DNA of 64,000 bases from Neoalteromonas facilis (GCF_002807665.1 NZ_PEAY01000001.1:1178001-1242000); one strand, 5' to 3'; numbered from the stretch's first letter, positions 24,527 to 34,232 are shown. Translations and numbers: made by a program. The notes: generated from the letters alone by a model not told the origin.

Positions 24527-25647
24527 TAGATCACCACTAACTCACCTTGTAAGGCGCCGGCTTGTTGCAACGCCTCAAGAATAGCCATTAGATCACCAGG
24601 TGCAGCTCCCACTTCGTTCACTGCGCGCACCAACTGATCCAGTGTCACGCCTGGATCAAACTTAAACATCCGACTATCCGCTAAGCTCACATCGACGATT
24701 GATTGCGTGGTGACAACCGTTTCGCCATCAGCAAGCGCATTCGGTTGTGAAACCTGTTGGTTTTCAGCAATGGTCACGGTTAGCCCACCATGCGTGATCG
24801 CCGCGGGGAGCAGACGCACTTCTCGCCCGATAACAATAGTGCCTGTGCGACTGTTAATCACGACCCTAGCCGGAGCATCTGCAGGTTCAAAAGAAAAGTT
24901 TTCGATGGTTGCAACGAAACCAACTCGCTGGCCCACATCTCGTGGCGCATTAACACGAACAGAAGCGGCATCAATTGGCGTCGCGATACTGTAGCCATTT
25001 TGTGGTGATGCACCTAATCGCATATTTATCGTATCAGCCAGTGCTTTTGCGGTAGAAAAATCAGGGTTGTGTAAATTCAGAGTAAGAAAATCACCTTGCA
25101 TTAGCCCACTCGCTACAGCACGCTCGACTAGCGCACCGTTCGCAATACGCCCAACCGTAGGGGTGTTTACAATGATCCTTGAACCATCTCCGCCTTGCGC
25201 ACCAAAACCACTAACCACCAGACTTCCCTGGGCGACGGCATACACATTTCCATCCAGCCCTTTAAGCATGGTTTGCAGCAAGGTACCACCTTGAAGACTA
25301 CTTGCTTCACCAACAGACGACACCGTAACGTCGATCGTTTGTCCGGGCTTAATAAAAGGAGGTAGTTCGGCATGAACCGCTACTGCAGCTACATTCTTAA
25401 TTTTCGGCTTTTGGTTAGGGTCAAGTGCGATACCAAAGTTAGCTAACATAGTTCTGAAGCTTTGTTCAGTGAACGGGCTTTGCTCCCCGGTTCCAGGTAA
25501 ACCCACTACTAAACCATAACCAATCAACTGGTTACTTCTTACTCCTTGGATACTGGCTAAGTCTTTAATTCTCTGCGCTTGTTGTGCCTGTGTTGAAAAG
25601 CAAATGAATAGCAAAAACAGTGCAAATATGTTTCGGGTTAACCTCAT
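24526..25647 (-). CDS. flgI: FlgI flagellar P-ring protein
   Basis: Started at the ATG at 25647, which overlaps the flgH stop as ATGA, the protein has 373 residues and a signal peptide [22 protein letters not shown]. The mature part begins [30 protein letters not shown], typical of FlgI. It forms the P ring around the rod in the periplasm. A longer in-frame reading from 25686 would spoil the signal peptide. Confidence 0.95.
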   Translation of the reverse strand: MRLTRNIFALFLLFICFSTQAQQAQRIKDLASIQGVRSNQLIGYGLVVGLPGTGEQSPFTEQSFRTMLANFGIALDPNQKPKIKNVAAVAVHAELPPFIKPGQTIDVTVSSVGEASSLQGGTLLQTMLKGLDGNVYAVAQGSLVVSGFGAQGGDGSRIIVNTPTVGRIANGALVERAVASGLMQGDFLTLNLHNPDFSTAKALADTINMRLGASPQNGYSIATPIDAASVRVNAPRDVGQRVGFVATIENFSFEPADAPARVVINSRTGTIVIGREVRLLPAAITHGGLTVTIAENQQVSQPNALADGETVVTTQSIVDVSLADSRMFKFDPGVTLDQLVRAVNEVGAAPGDLMAILEALQQAGALQGELVVI

Positions 25648-26324
25648 AATGGCCACCACTCTGATGAAAAGAACTTTGATAGCCAACCTTGCTTCTGTGC
25701 TGTAGAGAAAGATCCCGTTCCACTGTATTGAATGCGAGCATTAGCGATTTTAGTCGAATCAATTTCATTCGTCGGACTGATGTCAGCCGTGCGAATAATC
25801 CCCGTTAAGCGAATATATTCATCGCCGTTGTTTAACGTCAGCCATTTTTCGCCGCGTATCAGTAAGTTTTGATTCGCTAACACTTCAATAACGGTTACCG
25901 AAATATTGCCGTTGAGGCTGTTGCTTTGATTCGCCTGTGCATCACCGGTGAAATCATTCGAAGAATCAACGCCTAACTGAATAGACTCATTTCCCACATT
26001 TACAGGGTTGCCGCCCAATCCAATAATGGGTTGCAAATCCATACTTGAACCTCTTGACGTGGATGTTCCTGCAGACTTACTGGCGTTGGTATTCTCGCGC
26101 AAATTAACTGTAATCAAATCACCAATTCGGCGCGCTTTAACGTCTGAATACAAGCTATTGGACATGCCAACGCGAAACAATCCACCGTCTTCAACTATCG
26201 TCTCTTTGGGAATATCAGGTACAACCGGCGCATAAAATGGATCGTTTGCCTGAATTTGATGATTCGGTGTTGAGTAACATCCACTCAATAATACCGATAG
26301 CATGGCAACGAATAAGATTCTCAT
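25644..26324 (-). CDS. flgH: FlgH flagellar L-ring lipoprotein
   Basis: The 226-residue protein has a lipoprotein signal ([20 protein letters not shown], lipobox LSGC with Cys16) and the conserved FlgH core [21 protein letters not shown] and [12 protein letters not shown]-type C-terminus. It forms the outer-membrane L ring. It overlaps flgI by 4 bases and follows flgG by 15. Confidence 0.95.
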   Translation of the reverse strand: MRILFVAMLSVLLSGCYSTPNHQIQANDPFYAPVVPDIPKETIVEDGGLFRVGMSNSLYSDVKARRIGDLITVNLRENTNASKSAGTSTSRGSSMDLQPIIGLGGNPVNVGNESIQLGVDSSNDFTGDAQANQSNSLNGNISVTVIEVLANQNLLIRGEKWLTLNNGDEYIRLTGIIRTADISPTNEIDSTKIANARIQYSGTGSFSTAQKQGWLSKFFSSEWWPL

Positions 26325-26339
26325 AACTACGACCTCAGC

Positions 26340-27128
26340 TTAAAGTTGCTGAATAACCTGACCTAGCATCTGATCGACAGAGGAAATCACTTTGGAATTC
26401 ATTTCATACAGACGTTGGCTTTCAATCAGATTCACCAGTTCTTCCGTTACATTTACATTCGAAGTTTCAAGTGCACCTTGGATCACTGTTCCTATACCTT
26501 CTAATCCGGGTATACCTTGGATCGGCGCACCACTAACAGCTGTTTCAACGAATAAGTTTTGACCAATAGGCTGCAGACCCGTTGGGTTAATAAAATCAGA
26601 TAAATTAATCTGCCCCAATACTTGCGGCTCAGCTTGGCCACGCAATGTGGCAGAAACTTCACCATCTTGAGAAATCGTGATTTGCTGAGCATCCTCGGGG
26701 ATAGCAATCTCAGGCTGCAATAAGAAGCCCGCGCCAGGGGTGACAATCTGTCCTTGATCGTTAAGCGTAAACTGACCATTGCGGGTGTAAGCGATACTGC
26801 CGTCAGGTTGCAGAATTTCAAAAAAACCGCGCCCCTGAATCGACATGTCTAATGCGTTTTCAGTGGTTAATAAATTACCTTGTGTATGTGACTTTTGCGT
26901 GGCAACTACTTTGGAACCAGCCCCCAACATGAGACCTGAGGGAAGTTCGGTATCCGCAGATGAGCGCCCACCCGGTTGATTAATATTTTGATAAAGTAAA
27001 TCTTCAAATATCGCACGGTCTTTTTTAAACCCTACGGTACTCGCGTTTGCCAGGTTGTTTGAAACCACTGAAACATCTGTTTGAGCAGCGTCTAACCCTG
27101 TTTTACTTATCCAAAGTGCTGGATGCAT
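26340..27128 (-). CDS. flgG: FlgG distal rod protein
   Basis: The 262-residue protein begins MHPALWISKTGLDAAQTDVSVVSNNLANASTVGFKKDRAIFEDLLYQ, the FlgG form with its extra rod segment, and ends EELVNLIESQRLYEMNSKVISSVDQMLGQV. It builds the distal rod. It is placed between flgF and flgH in the standard order. Confidence 0.96.
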   Translation of the reverse strand: MHPALWISKTGLDAAQTDVSVVSNNLANASTVGFKKDRAIFEDLLYQNINQPGGRSSADTELPSGLMLGAGSKVVATQKSHTQGNLLTTENALDMSIQGRGFFEILQPDGSIAYTRNGQFTLNDQGQIVTPGAGFLLQPEIAIPEDAQQITISQDGEVSATLRGQAEPQVLGQINLSDFINPTGLQPIGQNLFVETAVSGAPIQGIPGLEGIGTVIQGALETSNVNVTEELVNLIESQRLYEMNSKVISSVDQMLGQVIQQL

Positions 27129-27173
27129 AAATCACCTCACTGTGCGCACATACATGCGCGTCAAAAATTCGAC

Positions 27174-27917
27174 TTAGATAATACGCAGTAACATGTTGCC
27201 GCGTGTCGAGAGCTCATCGGCCTTTTTCATTAACTTAACCTGCATTTCATAATGCCTTTGCAGGGTAATCATGCTGACCATTTCATCGATAGCATTGACG
27301 TTAGAACCTTCCAACATGCCGTTCCGGATGCGCACATTTTCATCCTGATCGGCGATGTCACCGTCTTTTAATCTGAATAATCCGTCAGTGCCGCGTTGCA
27401 TTTCTTTATAGTCTGGATTGACTAACTTCAAACGCCCGATCTCTTCTAATACCGTCTCTGGCGCCCCCAATGGGCGCAACGAGATCGTGCCATCTCCAGC
27501 GATATCGATATTGTCCAACGGAATAGGTAATGTTATTGGTCCACCGTCACCCACAACCACGTTACCGTGACCGTCCTCAAGCACGCCTTCAGCGCTCAGT
27601 CGCATATTCCCTGCGCGCGTATAGGCCTCGTTACCCTGTGAATCTTGTACTGCGAACCAACCGTTTCCTTGAATGGCAAGATCTAGAGGCCTGTTCGTTT
27701 GAATCATTGCCCCGTCGTCGTAGTTATTACTTGGACTTTCAGTCATAGAAAAGACGCGCGACGGCAAACCCTCGCCGTATGACGGCATCGCTCTTGCCTG
27801 CTCAAGTTGAGCTTTAAATCCTGTCGTTTGCGCATTGGCAAGGTTGTTCGCCCTTACCGCCGTGCCTAACAGGTCTTGCTTGGCGCCACTTGCTGCGATG
27901 TATAAAAACTTATCCAT
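27174..27917 (-). CDS. flgF: FlgF proximal rod protein
   Basis: The 247-residue rod protein starts MDKFLYIAASGAKQDLLGTAVRANNLANAQTTGFKAQLEQARAM and ends IDEMVSMITLQRHYEMQVKLMKKADEL. It is first in the flgF-flgL transcript, with a strong sigma54 site about 45-60 bases upstream and the flgE terminator beyond that. Confidence 0.95.
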   Translation of the reverse strand: MDKFLYIAASGAKQDLLGTAVRANNLANAQTTGFKAQLEQARAMPSYGEGLPSRVFSMTESPSNNYDDGAMIQTNRPLDLAIQGNGWFAVQDSQGNEAYTRAGNMRLSAEGVLEDGHGNVVVGDGGPITLPIPLDNIDIAGDGTISLRPLGAPETVLEEIGRLKLVNPDYKEMQRGTDGLFRLKDGDIADQDENVRIRNGMLEGSNVNAIDEMVSMITLQRHYEMQVKLMKKADELSTRGNMLLRII

Positions 27918-27958
27918 GACAATCTCTTGACGGTTAATACGTGCTTAACCATAGATGT

Positions 27959-27975
27959 AGCAAGGGTAGTGCCAA
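27959..27975 (-). promoter_or_regulatory. Sigma54 promoter of flgFGHIJKL
   Basis: The minus strand reads TTGGCAC-N5-TTGCT, a perfect sigma54 consensus with GG-N10-GC. It lies between the flgE terminator and flgF, so flgF-L form a separate transcription unit. Confidence 0.92.
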
Positions 27976-28013
27976 GGTGGTTTTAGAAGCGGGAATTGAC
28001 AATAAAAAGACAT

Positions 28014-28039
28014 AAAAAAAAGGGCTTGCATGCAAGCCC
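28014..28039 (-). terminator. Intrinsic terminator behind flgE
   Basis: The minus strand reads GGGCTTG-CATG-CAAGCCC followed by eight T residues. It lies 16 bases beyond the flgE stop. Confidence 0.95.
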
Positions 28040-28054
28040 CTTCATTTATCAAGG

Positions 28055-29443
28055 TTATCGGATATTCAGAATAGTCTGATTCAACTGGTTATTCACTTCC
28101 AACGCACGAGAGTTGGCCTGGAAGTTCCGCTGAGCGATAATCAAGTCAATCAATTCCGTAGTCAGATTCACGTTAGCTTGTTCTAACGCTGAAGAATTGA
28201 TGTCTCCAAAAGTACCAGTTGTGGCTTCGCCTGCCAATGCTTCACCGGACAGAATACTCTCTTTCCATTGCGTATTGCTTTGTTGCGTCAAGCCCTGCTC
28301 ATTCGAAAAGCGAACAAGTGCAACGCGCACGATTGGCTCAGAAGTACCGTTTGAGAATGTCGCTCGAACCAAACCATCAGGACCAATATCGATACCGGTC
28401 AATCGACCAACTGGCAAACCATCTTGCTCTAATGAGGTTACCTCAAAAGCAGAAGCAAATTGAGTTGGCTCTTCAGGTGTTTGACCACCAGGCGTGAAGT
28501 TCATACTGACTGAAATGCGCTGGGTAGTATCAGAACCATTGGCTAAGATACCGCCGCCAAGTTCAGCCGTCAGTAGTTTATTTGCTTGCGGAGATACAGG
28601 GGGAAGGTTGTCAGCACCAAAGATACCTAAAAACTCACCGCCTGGAGTAAACGTTAATCTTGCCGCCGACACTTCATTCGCACCATTACCGGCTAAATTA
28701 ACCGCAGCGCCAGGCAGCACTTCATTGCCGTTCTCATCGCTTTGGTTAACTAATACATTATCAACCGCGGTGACCATTAACCACTCGTTAGAGCCAGCCG
28801 CTTGATCTTTAATGAAGTAGTACGTCATTACGTGACTATCACCTAATGAGTCATAAATGGTCACTGAGGTTGCCGCGTTATAGGTCAAGGGATCAGTCGG
28901 GTCGAAATTGAGTGGATCTTTTGCCGTATCACCTGCCGGTAAGTTAAAGCGCAAGTCTACTTCAGAGGTGGGTTGTGGCGAACCTGAAGAATCAGGAATT
29001 CTGACCGGAACAGTAGTACTCAACGCAACCGAAGCTGATGTACCATCAGAGTTAACGGGGAACCCGAGTAGGTTGTCACCATTAGAGTTAACCACAAAGT
29101 TGTCAGAATCCAGCTTAAACTGACCTGCACGAGTGAATGAAAAATCACGAGAATCAATTTCTGGCACCGTCGCAAAAAAACCGTTACCCGTAATGGCTAA
29201 GTCCAATGCCGTATTGGTGAACTGTAAACTACCCTGCGAAAACTGTTGAGCAACTTCCTGGGTCAACACACCGTCACCCACTTTCGTGCGTCCACCGGAC
29301 AATAGCGACGCAGCATATACATCACCGAATTCAGCGCGAGACTCTTTAAAACCAACAGTGTTTACGTTAGCAATGTTATTAGCCGTGACATCTAAATCAC
29401 GCTGTGCTGCGTTAACGCCACTGAGTGCTATATTAAAAGACAT
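28055..29443 (-). CDS. flgE: FlgE flagellar hook protein
   Basis: The 462-residue protein begins MSFNIALSGVNAAQRDLDVTANNIANVNTVGFKESRAEFGDVY and ends TELIDLIIAQRNFQANSRALEVNNQLNQTILNIR, the hook protein signature. Its size suits a Vibrio/Alteromonas-type FlgE. It follows flgD by 12 bases and is closed by a strong terminator. Confidence 0.96.
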   Translation of the reverse strand: MSFNIALSGVNAAQRDLDVTANNIANVNTVGFKESRAEFGDVYAASLLSGGRTKVGDGVLTQEVAQQFSQGSLQFTNTALDLAITGNGFFATVPEIDSRDFSFTRAGQFKLDSDNFVVNSNGDNLLGFPVNSDGTSASVALSTTVPVRIPDSSGSPQPTSEVDLRFNLPAGDTAKDPLNFDPTDPLTYNAATSVTIYDSLGDSHVMTYYFIKDQAAGSNEWLMVTAVDNVLVNQSDENGNEVLPGAAVNLAGNGANEVSAARLTFTPGGEFLGIFGADNLPPVSPQANKLLTAELGGGILANGSDTTQRISVSMNFTPGGQTPEEPTQFASAFEVTSLEQDGLPVGRLTGIDIGPDGLVRATFSNGTSEPIVRVALVRFSNEQGLTQQSNTQWKESILSGEALAGEATTGTFGDINSSALEQANVNLTTELIDLIIAQRNFQANSRALEVNNQLNQTILNIR

Positions 29444-29455
29444 ACTTATCTCCTG

Positions 29456-30142
29456 TTAGCTGCCAATCTGAATGACATCATCTAGTCGAATACTAATATC
29501 GCCATCCAGATTTAGAATGACACCTTGATTACTGCCTGCGAGACTTACGCTGGCGACATGACGGTTAATTGCAGTAGGAATTGCAACACCTTCACCAAAA
29601 ACTTCACCCTGTGCACTGACAAAATATTCACCAGGCGGCATTTGATTGCCGTTTGAGTCAGTACCATCCCAATTAAACTCAATATTGCCGGGGGCTTGTG
29701 TGCCGGCATCGATGGTCTTAATGACTTCACCGTAACTATTGGTGATCGTTATTTCGACGTTTTGAGCCGTTTGGTCGTTGACTACCACACCAGAAATACC
29801 TTCACCCGCAGCCGCCATATAGCCTTTGTTGTCGGCAATTAATACGTCCTGCCCTATAAGACTTGATGCTTGTAGAGCCTGATTGGACGTCATCGAAGCC
29901 GAGAAGGCTTCAAACTTCTCGTTGAGTTTGCTGATGCCATCTGCTGTGGTAAAAGACGTCATCTGAGCAACCAACTGATCGTTGTCAACCGGCTTCGTAG
30001 GGTCCTGATTAGATAATTGCTCGGTGAGCAAGGCAAAAAAGTCTTCTTGCTTTAACGTTTGCTCTGAGCCATCAACAACCGGCACTGTTTCCTCTTGCCA
30101 ATACAGTTGGGAATTTAATCCTGTATTTTTAATCGTATCCAC
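29456..30142 (-). CDS. flgD: FlgD hook-cap protein
   Basis: The 228-residue protein has the FlgD N-terminal domain (LKQEDFFALLTEQLSNQDPTKPVDNDQLVAQMTSF) and FlgD Ig-like and Tudor-like domains (NIEFNWDGTDSNGNQMPPGEYFV). It caps the growing hook and is discarded after completion. It lies 43 bases after flgC. Confidence 0.95.
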   Translation of the reverse strand: MDTIKNTGLNSQLYWQEETVPVVDGSEQTLKQEDFFALLTEQLSNQDPTKPVDNDQLVAQMTSFTTADGISKLNEKFEAFSASMTSNQALQASSLIGQDVLIADNKGYMAAAGEGISGVVVNDQTAQNVEITITNSYGEVIKTIDAGTQAPGNIEFNWDGTDSNGNQMPPGEYFVSAQGEVFGEGVAIPTAINRHVASVSLAGSNQGVILNLDGDISIRLDDVIQIGS

Positions 30143-30185
30143 GATGAAAATCCTCTTGCCGTGCCGTCAAGGCACTTAAACTCAA

Positions 30186-30611
30186 TTAGTTACCCTGACC
30201 TAACATCAATACACGACGGAACAATCGCTTGGTCGTGTCAGCAACTTGCACATTTGTCTCATACCCTTTCGAAGCTGAAAGCATGTTGGCCATTTCTTCA
30301 ACCACGTTCACATTTGGCTTATAGATGTAACCGTTTTCATCTGCCATCGGATTACCAGGCGCGTATTCAATCTGTAAAGGCTTATCACTTTCTACAACGC
30401 CTAATACATTCACTTTTGAACCCGACCCTTGCTCTTGCGATGCGCGTTGCAATTCAGCAGCAAAAACGGGATGACGGGCTTTGTATGTGTCTTCATAACT
30501 ACTGCTGACACTGTTTGCATTCGCTATGTTACTGGCCGTCGTATTTAAGCGGACGTTCTCCGCACTCATGCCAGTGGAGGCAATATCCATCACTCTAAAT
30601 AATGTTGCCAT
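30186..30611 (-). CDS. flgC: FlgC proximal rod protein
   Basis: The 141-residue protein starts MATLFRVMDIASTGMSAENVRLNTTASNIANANSVSSS and ends with the heptad helix MANMLSASKGYETNVQVADTTKRLF. Its start shares one base with the flgB stop. Confidence 0.95.
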   Translation of the reverse strand: MATLFRVMDIASTGMSAENVRLNTTASNIANANSVSSSYEDTYKARHPVFAAELQRASQEQGSGSKVNVLGVVESDKPLQIEYAPGNPMADENGYIYKPNVNVVEEMANMLSASKGYETNVQVADTTKRLFRRVLMLGQGN

Positions 30612-31015
30612 TAGCCTTGACCTCCGCTACTTAAGGCTTTCTTCATGCCTTTTATTTTGCCACTTAATAATTCGGTGGTTGCTTGATAACGCATACCCGC
30701 ATCTAGGAAAGCATTTCGTTCTTGCTGAATATCGACAGTGTTGCCGTCGCCGGTGTCAGGTTGCGTGGGTACTCGAAACTGTAGGTCCCATTGTGGTTGC
30801 GTCTTGCCATCTAAGTGCTTCTCATGGGTCTTGTTTAACTGATGAGCCTGATCACTGCGTGCACTTGACATAGCTTGCTTAAAATCAATAGCCCTAGCCT
30901 TGTAACCAGGGGTGTTAGCATTTGCCAGATTTCCGGAGATAACCTCCATTTGGTCTGTGCGAACTTGCAACGCTTTGTGATGGAAACCGACGAGTCGGTC
31001 AAGATTAATAGCCAT
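30611..31015 (-). CDS. flgB: FlgB proximal rod protein
   Basis: The 134-residue protein (INLDRLVGFHHKALQVRTDQMEVISGNLANANTPGYKARAIDF) is the first gene of flgBCDE. It has an AGGAG ribosome site and a strong sigma54 promoter 28-45 bases upstream. Confidence 0.95.
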   Translation of the reverse strand: MAINLDRLVGFHHKALQVRTDQMEVISGNLANANTPGYKARAIDFKQAMSSARSDQAHQLNKTHEKHLDGKTQPQWDLQFRVPTQPDTGDGNTVDIQQERNAFLDAGMRYQATTELLSGKIKGMKKALSSGGQG

Positions 31016-31042
31016 AACGTACTCCTACTCTGGAGTGGTTAC

Positions 31043-31059
31043 AGCAAAGCTTGTGCCAA
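31043..31059 (-). promoter_or_regulatory. Sigma54 promoter of flgBCDE
   Basis: The minus strand reads TTGGCAC-N5-TTGCT, a perfect match with GG-N10-GC. It lies in the 73-base gap between cheR and flgB, so flgBCDE is read separately from cheVR. Confidence 0.93.
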
Positions 31060-31088
31060 CCTAATTGATTAATACAACAGAAAGGGGG

Positions 31089-31937
31089 TTAATTTACCTT
31101 TGGTGATAAATTTCTTTTATAAAACAAACCATTAGATTCCTTTTTCATTTGAAAGAGGTCTCCAACTACCGTGGCTGATTCAGACGCGCCCAAGATCAAA
31201 CTTCCCTGCGGCGATAGGCAAGCGGCAATTTGTTGCAGTATGTGCTTTTTGTTGTCCGAAGAAAAATAAATCAAAACGTTTCGGCAAAATATCACATCAA
31301 ATTTCCCCAACGCCGAATAGGAGCTGAGTAAATTGAGGGTTCGAAATTGCGTATGCCTAGCAAGTTCTTGTTTTACCTTGAGCAAATTATTAGGGCCGCG
31401 ATCAAAGTACTTACGCTGCAAATGGTCAGGCAAGCCCCTTAAGATAGCCATTTCATTATATTCACCTAATTGAGCCTGCTTAACGACTCGTTCAGATATA
31501 TCGGTACCAATGATTTCAAAACCCGCTTTAAAGGCCGAAGGCTTTTGGCTTTGAAACTCTTTGACCGTCATAGCAATGGAATATGCTTCCTGACCTGTTG
31601 AACAAGCGGCACTCCAGATGCGTAACTTAGAGGTGTGCTCAGCGAGCTCTGGTAGAATTGTCTGCTCTAACAACTTAAAGGGATAGTTATCTCTAAACCA
31701 CAGGGTTTCATTTGTTGTCATGGCATCGATGACCCGAGTGCGGATCATGCGATCACTACCTTGTATAGCCAGGTCAATAATCCCGTCTAACGAAAGCTCT
31801 GGGTAATCATGCAAAAGCCCAACGAGGCGACTGCGCACCAAATATTGCTTCGACTCCCCGAGCAAAATACCGGTTTCGCCTTCCAAAAACGTGCGAAACC
31901 TGTCATAACTGCGTGGAGAAACTTCGCGGTCGTTCAA
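31089..31937 (-). CDS. cheR: CheR chemoreceptor methyltransferase
   Basis: The 282-residue SAM-dependent methyltransferase has a CheR N-terminal helical domain, then the catalytic domain with LRIWSAACSTGQEAYSIAMTV near 104-124 and DVIFCRNVLIYFS near 215-227. It methylates glutamates of chemotaxis receptors. It follows cheV by 17 bases, a common pairing next to flgB in Vibrio and Alteromonas relatives. Confidence 0.95.
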   Translation of the reverse strand: MNDREVSPRSYDRFRTFLEGETGILLGESKQYLVRSRLVGLLHDYPELSLDGIIDLAIQGSDRMIRTRVIDAMTTNETLWFRDNYPFKLLEQTILPELAEHTSKLRIWSAACSTGQEAYSIAMTVKEFQSQKPSAFKAGFEIIGTDISERVVKQAQLGEYNEMAILRGLPDHLQRKYFDRGPNNLLKVKQELARHTQFRTLNLLSSYSALGKFDVIFCRNVLIYFSSDNKKHILQQIAACLSPQGSLILGASESATVVGDLFQMKKESNGLFYKRNLSPKVN

Positions 31938-31954
31938 TGTCTGCCCTTTATAAC

Positions 31955-32875
31955 CTAATCACGCAACCATTTTTGCACAGCAGTTGCTAATTCATCAGGG
32001 TGGAACTTGGCAATAAAATCATCAGCCCCTACTTTCTGCACCATAGCTTGGTTAAAAACGCCACTTAGCGATGTATGCAAGACTACATTTAACTTTTGTA
32101 ATTCAGGCGTATTTTTAATTTCAGCCGTTAGGGTATAACCATCCATTTCTGGCATTTCTATATCAGAGACCAAAACCCCAACACGATCGGTCACGTCGCC
32201 CGTTTCTGCAGCGATTTCTTTCAACCTATCCAGTGCTTCTTGGCCATTTTTGGCTGATTCAATTTCAAGCCCCAATGCCGTCAAAGCCTTCTTAACCTGA
32301 TTGCGCGCAACCGAAGAATCGTCCGCAATAAAAATAATCTTGCCAGCGCTCTTACCTACATCAATATCACTTGCGACGCTATCACTCACATCTGTATTTA
32401 AAGGTGAAATTTCATTCAAGATTTTTTCTACATCCAGAATTTCGACCAATTCATTGTCAACTTCAGTAACAGCTGTTAGGTAACTCGCTCGACCAGTGCC
32501 TTGTGGCGGCGGCATAATGGCATCCCAGTTAGTATTAACAATGCGTTCAACCGACCCCACCAAGAACCCTTGCACGGAGCGGTTATATTCAGCAATGATG
32601 ATAAAAGCCGTTTTTAAATCTTCGATTTTCTTGCCACCTGTCGCCATGCTTAAATCAATGACAGAAATGGTTTGCCCGCGGATATGGGCTACACCGCGCA
32701 CTAGATGATTTAATTTAGGCATGGAAGTTAACGGGGGACACTGTAGTACTTCTCTAACTTTAAATACGTTAATGCCGAATCGCTGACGCCCATTCAACCG
32801 AAACAGGAGCAGTTCCAATCTGTTCTGGCCTACCAGCTGTGTTCGTTGATTGACCGAATCAAGAATTCCTGACAT
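31955..32875 (-). CDS. cheV: CheV chemotaxis coupling protein with receiver domain
   Basis: The 306-residue protein joins an N-terminal CheW-like domain (LLLFRLNGRQRFGINVFKVREVL near 22-44) to a C-terminal response-regulator receiver (IIFIADDSSVARNQVKKAL, phosphoacceptor Asp in VLVSDIEMPEMDGYT). It links receptors to CheA and aids adaptation. A sigma28 promoter lies 50-77 bases upstream. Confidence 0.95.
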   Translation of the reverse strand: MSGILDSVNQRTQLVGQNRLELLLFRLNGRQRFGINVFKVREVLQCPPLTSMPKLNHLVRGVAHIRGQTISVIDLSMATGGKKIEDLKTAFIIIAEYNRSVQGFLVGSVERIVNTNWDAIMPPPQGTGRASYLTAVTEVDNELVEILDVEKILNEISPLNTDVSDSVASDIDVGKSAGKIIFIADDSSVARNQVKKALTALGLEIESAKNGQEALDRLKEIAAETGDVTDRVGVLVSDIEMPEMDGYTLTAEIKNTPELQKLNVVLHTSLSGVFNQAMVQKVGADDFIAKFHPDELATAVQKWLRD

Positions 32876-32896
32876 ACATCACCTCTTCGATTAATT

Positions 32897-32913
32897 TAGG
32901 CACGATCGTTGCG
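32897..32913 (+). promoter_or_regulatory. Possible sigma54 promoter for flgA
   Basis: The plus strand reads TAGGCACG-ATCG-TTGCG with GG-N10-GC spacing and TTGC intact, about 120 bases before flgA. It interleaves with the divergent cheV promoter region. Confidence 0.55.
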
Positions 32914-32925
32914 TTACACAATGTG

Positions 32926-32952
32926 TTATCGGTTAAACATCCGATAGGTTTA
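32926..32952 (-). promoter_or_regulatory. Sigma28 promoter of cheV-cheR
   Basis: The minus strand reads TAAACCTA, 11 bases, ACCGATAA, seven of eight in the -10 box with canonical spacing. Confidence 0.85.
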
Positions 32953-33034
32953 AAAATGTGCCTGTTAATTGACACTTATTCAACTGTGCAACAGGGCATT
33001 TACTTAATCATAGTCAAAATGCGAGATAGTGAAC

Positions 33035-33751
33035 ATGAAAAATTTAAACTCAATCAAAATACCTACATTTTTTTTGTTCATGGCAGCAAGCGGCTTACCG
33101 GCTACTGCATCCAATGATCTTTCATTACATGAACTGATCGAACAACAAACAGAAGCGTTCGTAACTCAAGCGCTGGAAAATCAATCTGAATATATATCCA
33201 ATAGACAAACGCTAGTGGACGTATTTCCGATAGACCGACGAGTATCGGTGGAGCCTTGTCAAAATGCCTATCAATTTGATTTGTCAGACAATGCCTTAAC
33301 GAGTAGTTATGCGACGGTCAAAGTCAGTTGTCCAGCGACGGATTGGTATCTGTTTGTAAATGCTAAAATAGAGCAAACCCAAGCCGTAGTCGTCACATCT
33401 GAAATGCTTAGCCCCGGCTCAATTTTGACTCAACAAAATTTACGCCTCGCCGATATATCTAGTAAGTCATTGCGCTATAGCACTTTCGATGATGTAGACC
33501 AGTTGATCGGCGCGCGCTTGAAGTATCGGGTAAGACCGGATCAGCCCATTAAGCCCAATATGGTTTGCTTTGTCTGCAAAGGGGATTTAATCACCTTAAG
33601 CGCGAAGGCTGATGGTTTGAGTATCAGCACTAAGGCCGTCGCACAAGAAGACGGAAATATTGGTGACACAATTCAGGTTAAAAACCGCCGTTCTGATAAA
33701 ATTGTACTCGCCAAGGTCGAAAACGTCGATACGGCCACAATAGAAATATAG
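33035..33751 (+). CDS. flgA: FlgA P-ring assembly chaperone
   Basis: Starting at the ATG at 33035 (a GTG two codons earlier is possible), the protein has 238 residues with a signal peptide ending near LPATAS. The C-terminal half carries SAF/ChapFlgA segments (EMLSPGSILTQQNLRLADI and GDTIQVKNRRSDKIVLAKVE). It assists FlgI polymerisation in the periplasm. It is divergent from cheV, and flgM follows with its own promoter. Confidence 0.92.
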   Translation: MKNLNSIKIPTFFLFMAASGLPATASNDLSLHELIEQQTEAFVTQALENQSEYISNRQTLVDVFPIDRRVSVEPCQNAYQFDLSDNALTSSYATVKVSCPATDWYLFVNAKIEQTQAVVVTSEMLSPGSILTQQNLRLADISSKSLRYSTFDDVDQLIGARLKYRVRPDQPIKPNMVCFVCKGDLITLSAKADGLSISTKAVAQEDGNIGDTIQVKNRRSDKIVLAKVENVDTATIEI

Positions 33752-33810
33752 GGAATATCAGTCAGTTAGAATACATGCTAGAGAAATAAGATTTTTTCTT
33801 AAAAATTAGT

Positions 33811-33837
33811 TAAAGTATTCAGGCACCTCGCCGATAA
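33811..33837 (+). promoter_or_regulatory. Sigma28 promoter of flgM-flgN
   Basis: The plus strand reads TAAAGTAT, 11 bases, GCCGATAA, a perfect FliA consensus. It gives feedback: sigma28 drives its own anti-sigma factor. Confidence 0.95.
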
Positions 33838-33872
33838 CATGACTGAGGGTATAAAGGTAGTGGAAATTTATT

Positions 33873-34211
33873 ATGGCAATTAACAATATAAACAATGGTC
33901 TCTCAAAGACGCCCATTGATAACCAAAAGGTGTCTCAACAACAGGCCCAAAACAAAGGTGGTGCTGCGCAACAAGCTGCGACTCAACAAGCGGCTGTTCA
34001 AACTGCGCCTCGCCAAGACTCAGTATCGTTAACTCAATCTGCGCAGCAATTAACGCAAGCGCAAAAGAAAGGTGCAACTGAGGCTCCGGTTAACCAAGAA
34101 AAAGTTGATCGTTTAAAGAAAGCGATACAGAATGGTGAATACAGAGTTAATCCAGAAGTTCTGGCAGATAAAATCGCCAAATTAGAAGGGCAGATTTTCG
34201 GCACCAGATAA
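33873..34211 (+). CDS. flgM: FlgM anti-sigma28 factor
   Basis: The 112-residue protein has a Gln/Ala-rich, probably disordered N-terminal half and the FlgM C-terminal domain (QEKVDRLKKAIQNGEYRVNPEVLADKIAKLEGQIFG). FlgM holds sigma28 until the hook is finished and is then exported. It is slightly longer than the 97-residue enteric protein. Confidence 0.94.
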   Translation: MAINNINNGLSKTPIDNQKVSQQQAQNKGGAAQQAATQQAAVQTAPRQDSVSLTQSAQQLTQAQKKGATEAPVNQEKVDRLKKAIQNGEYRVNPEVLADKIAKLEGQIFGTR

Positions 34212-34232
34212 CAGCACGTTACACAGGTACTT

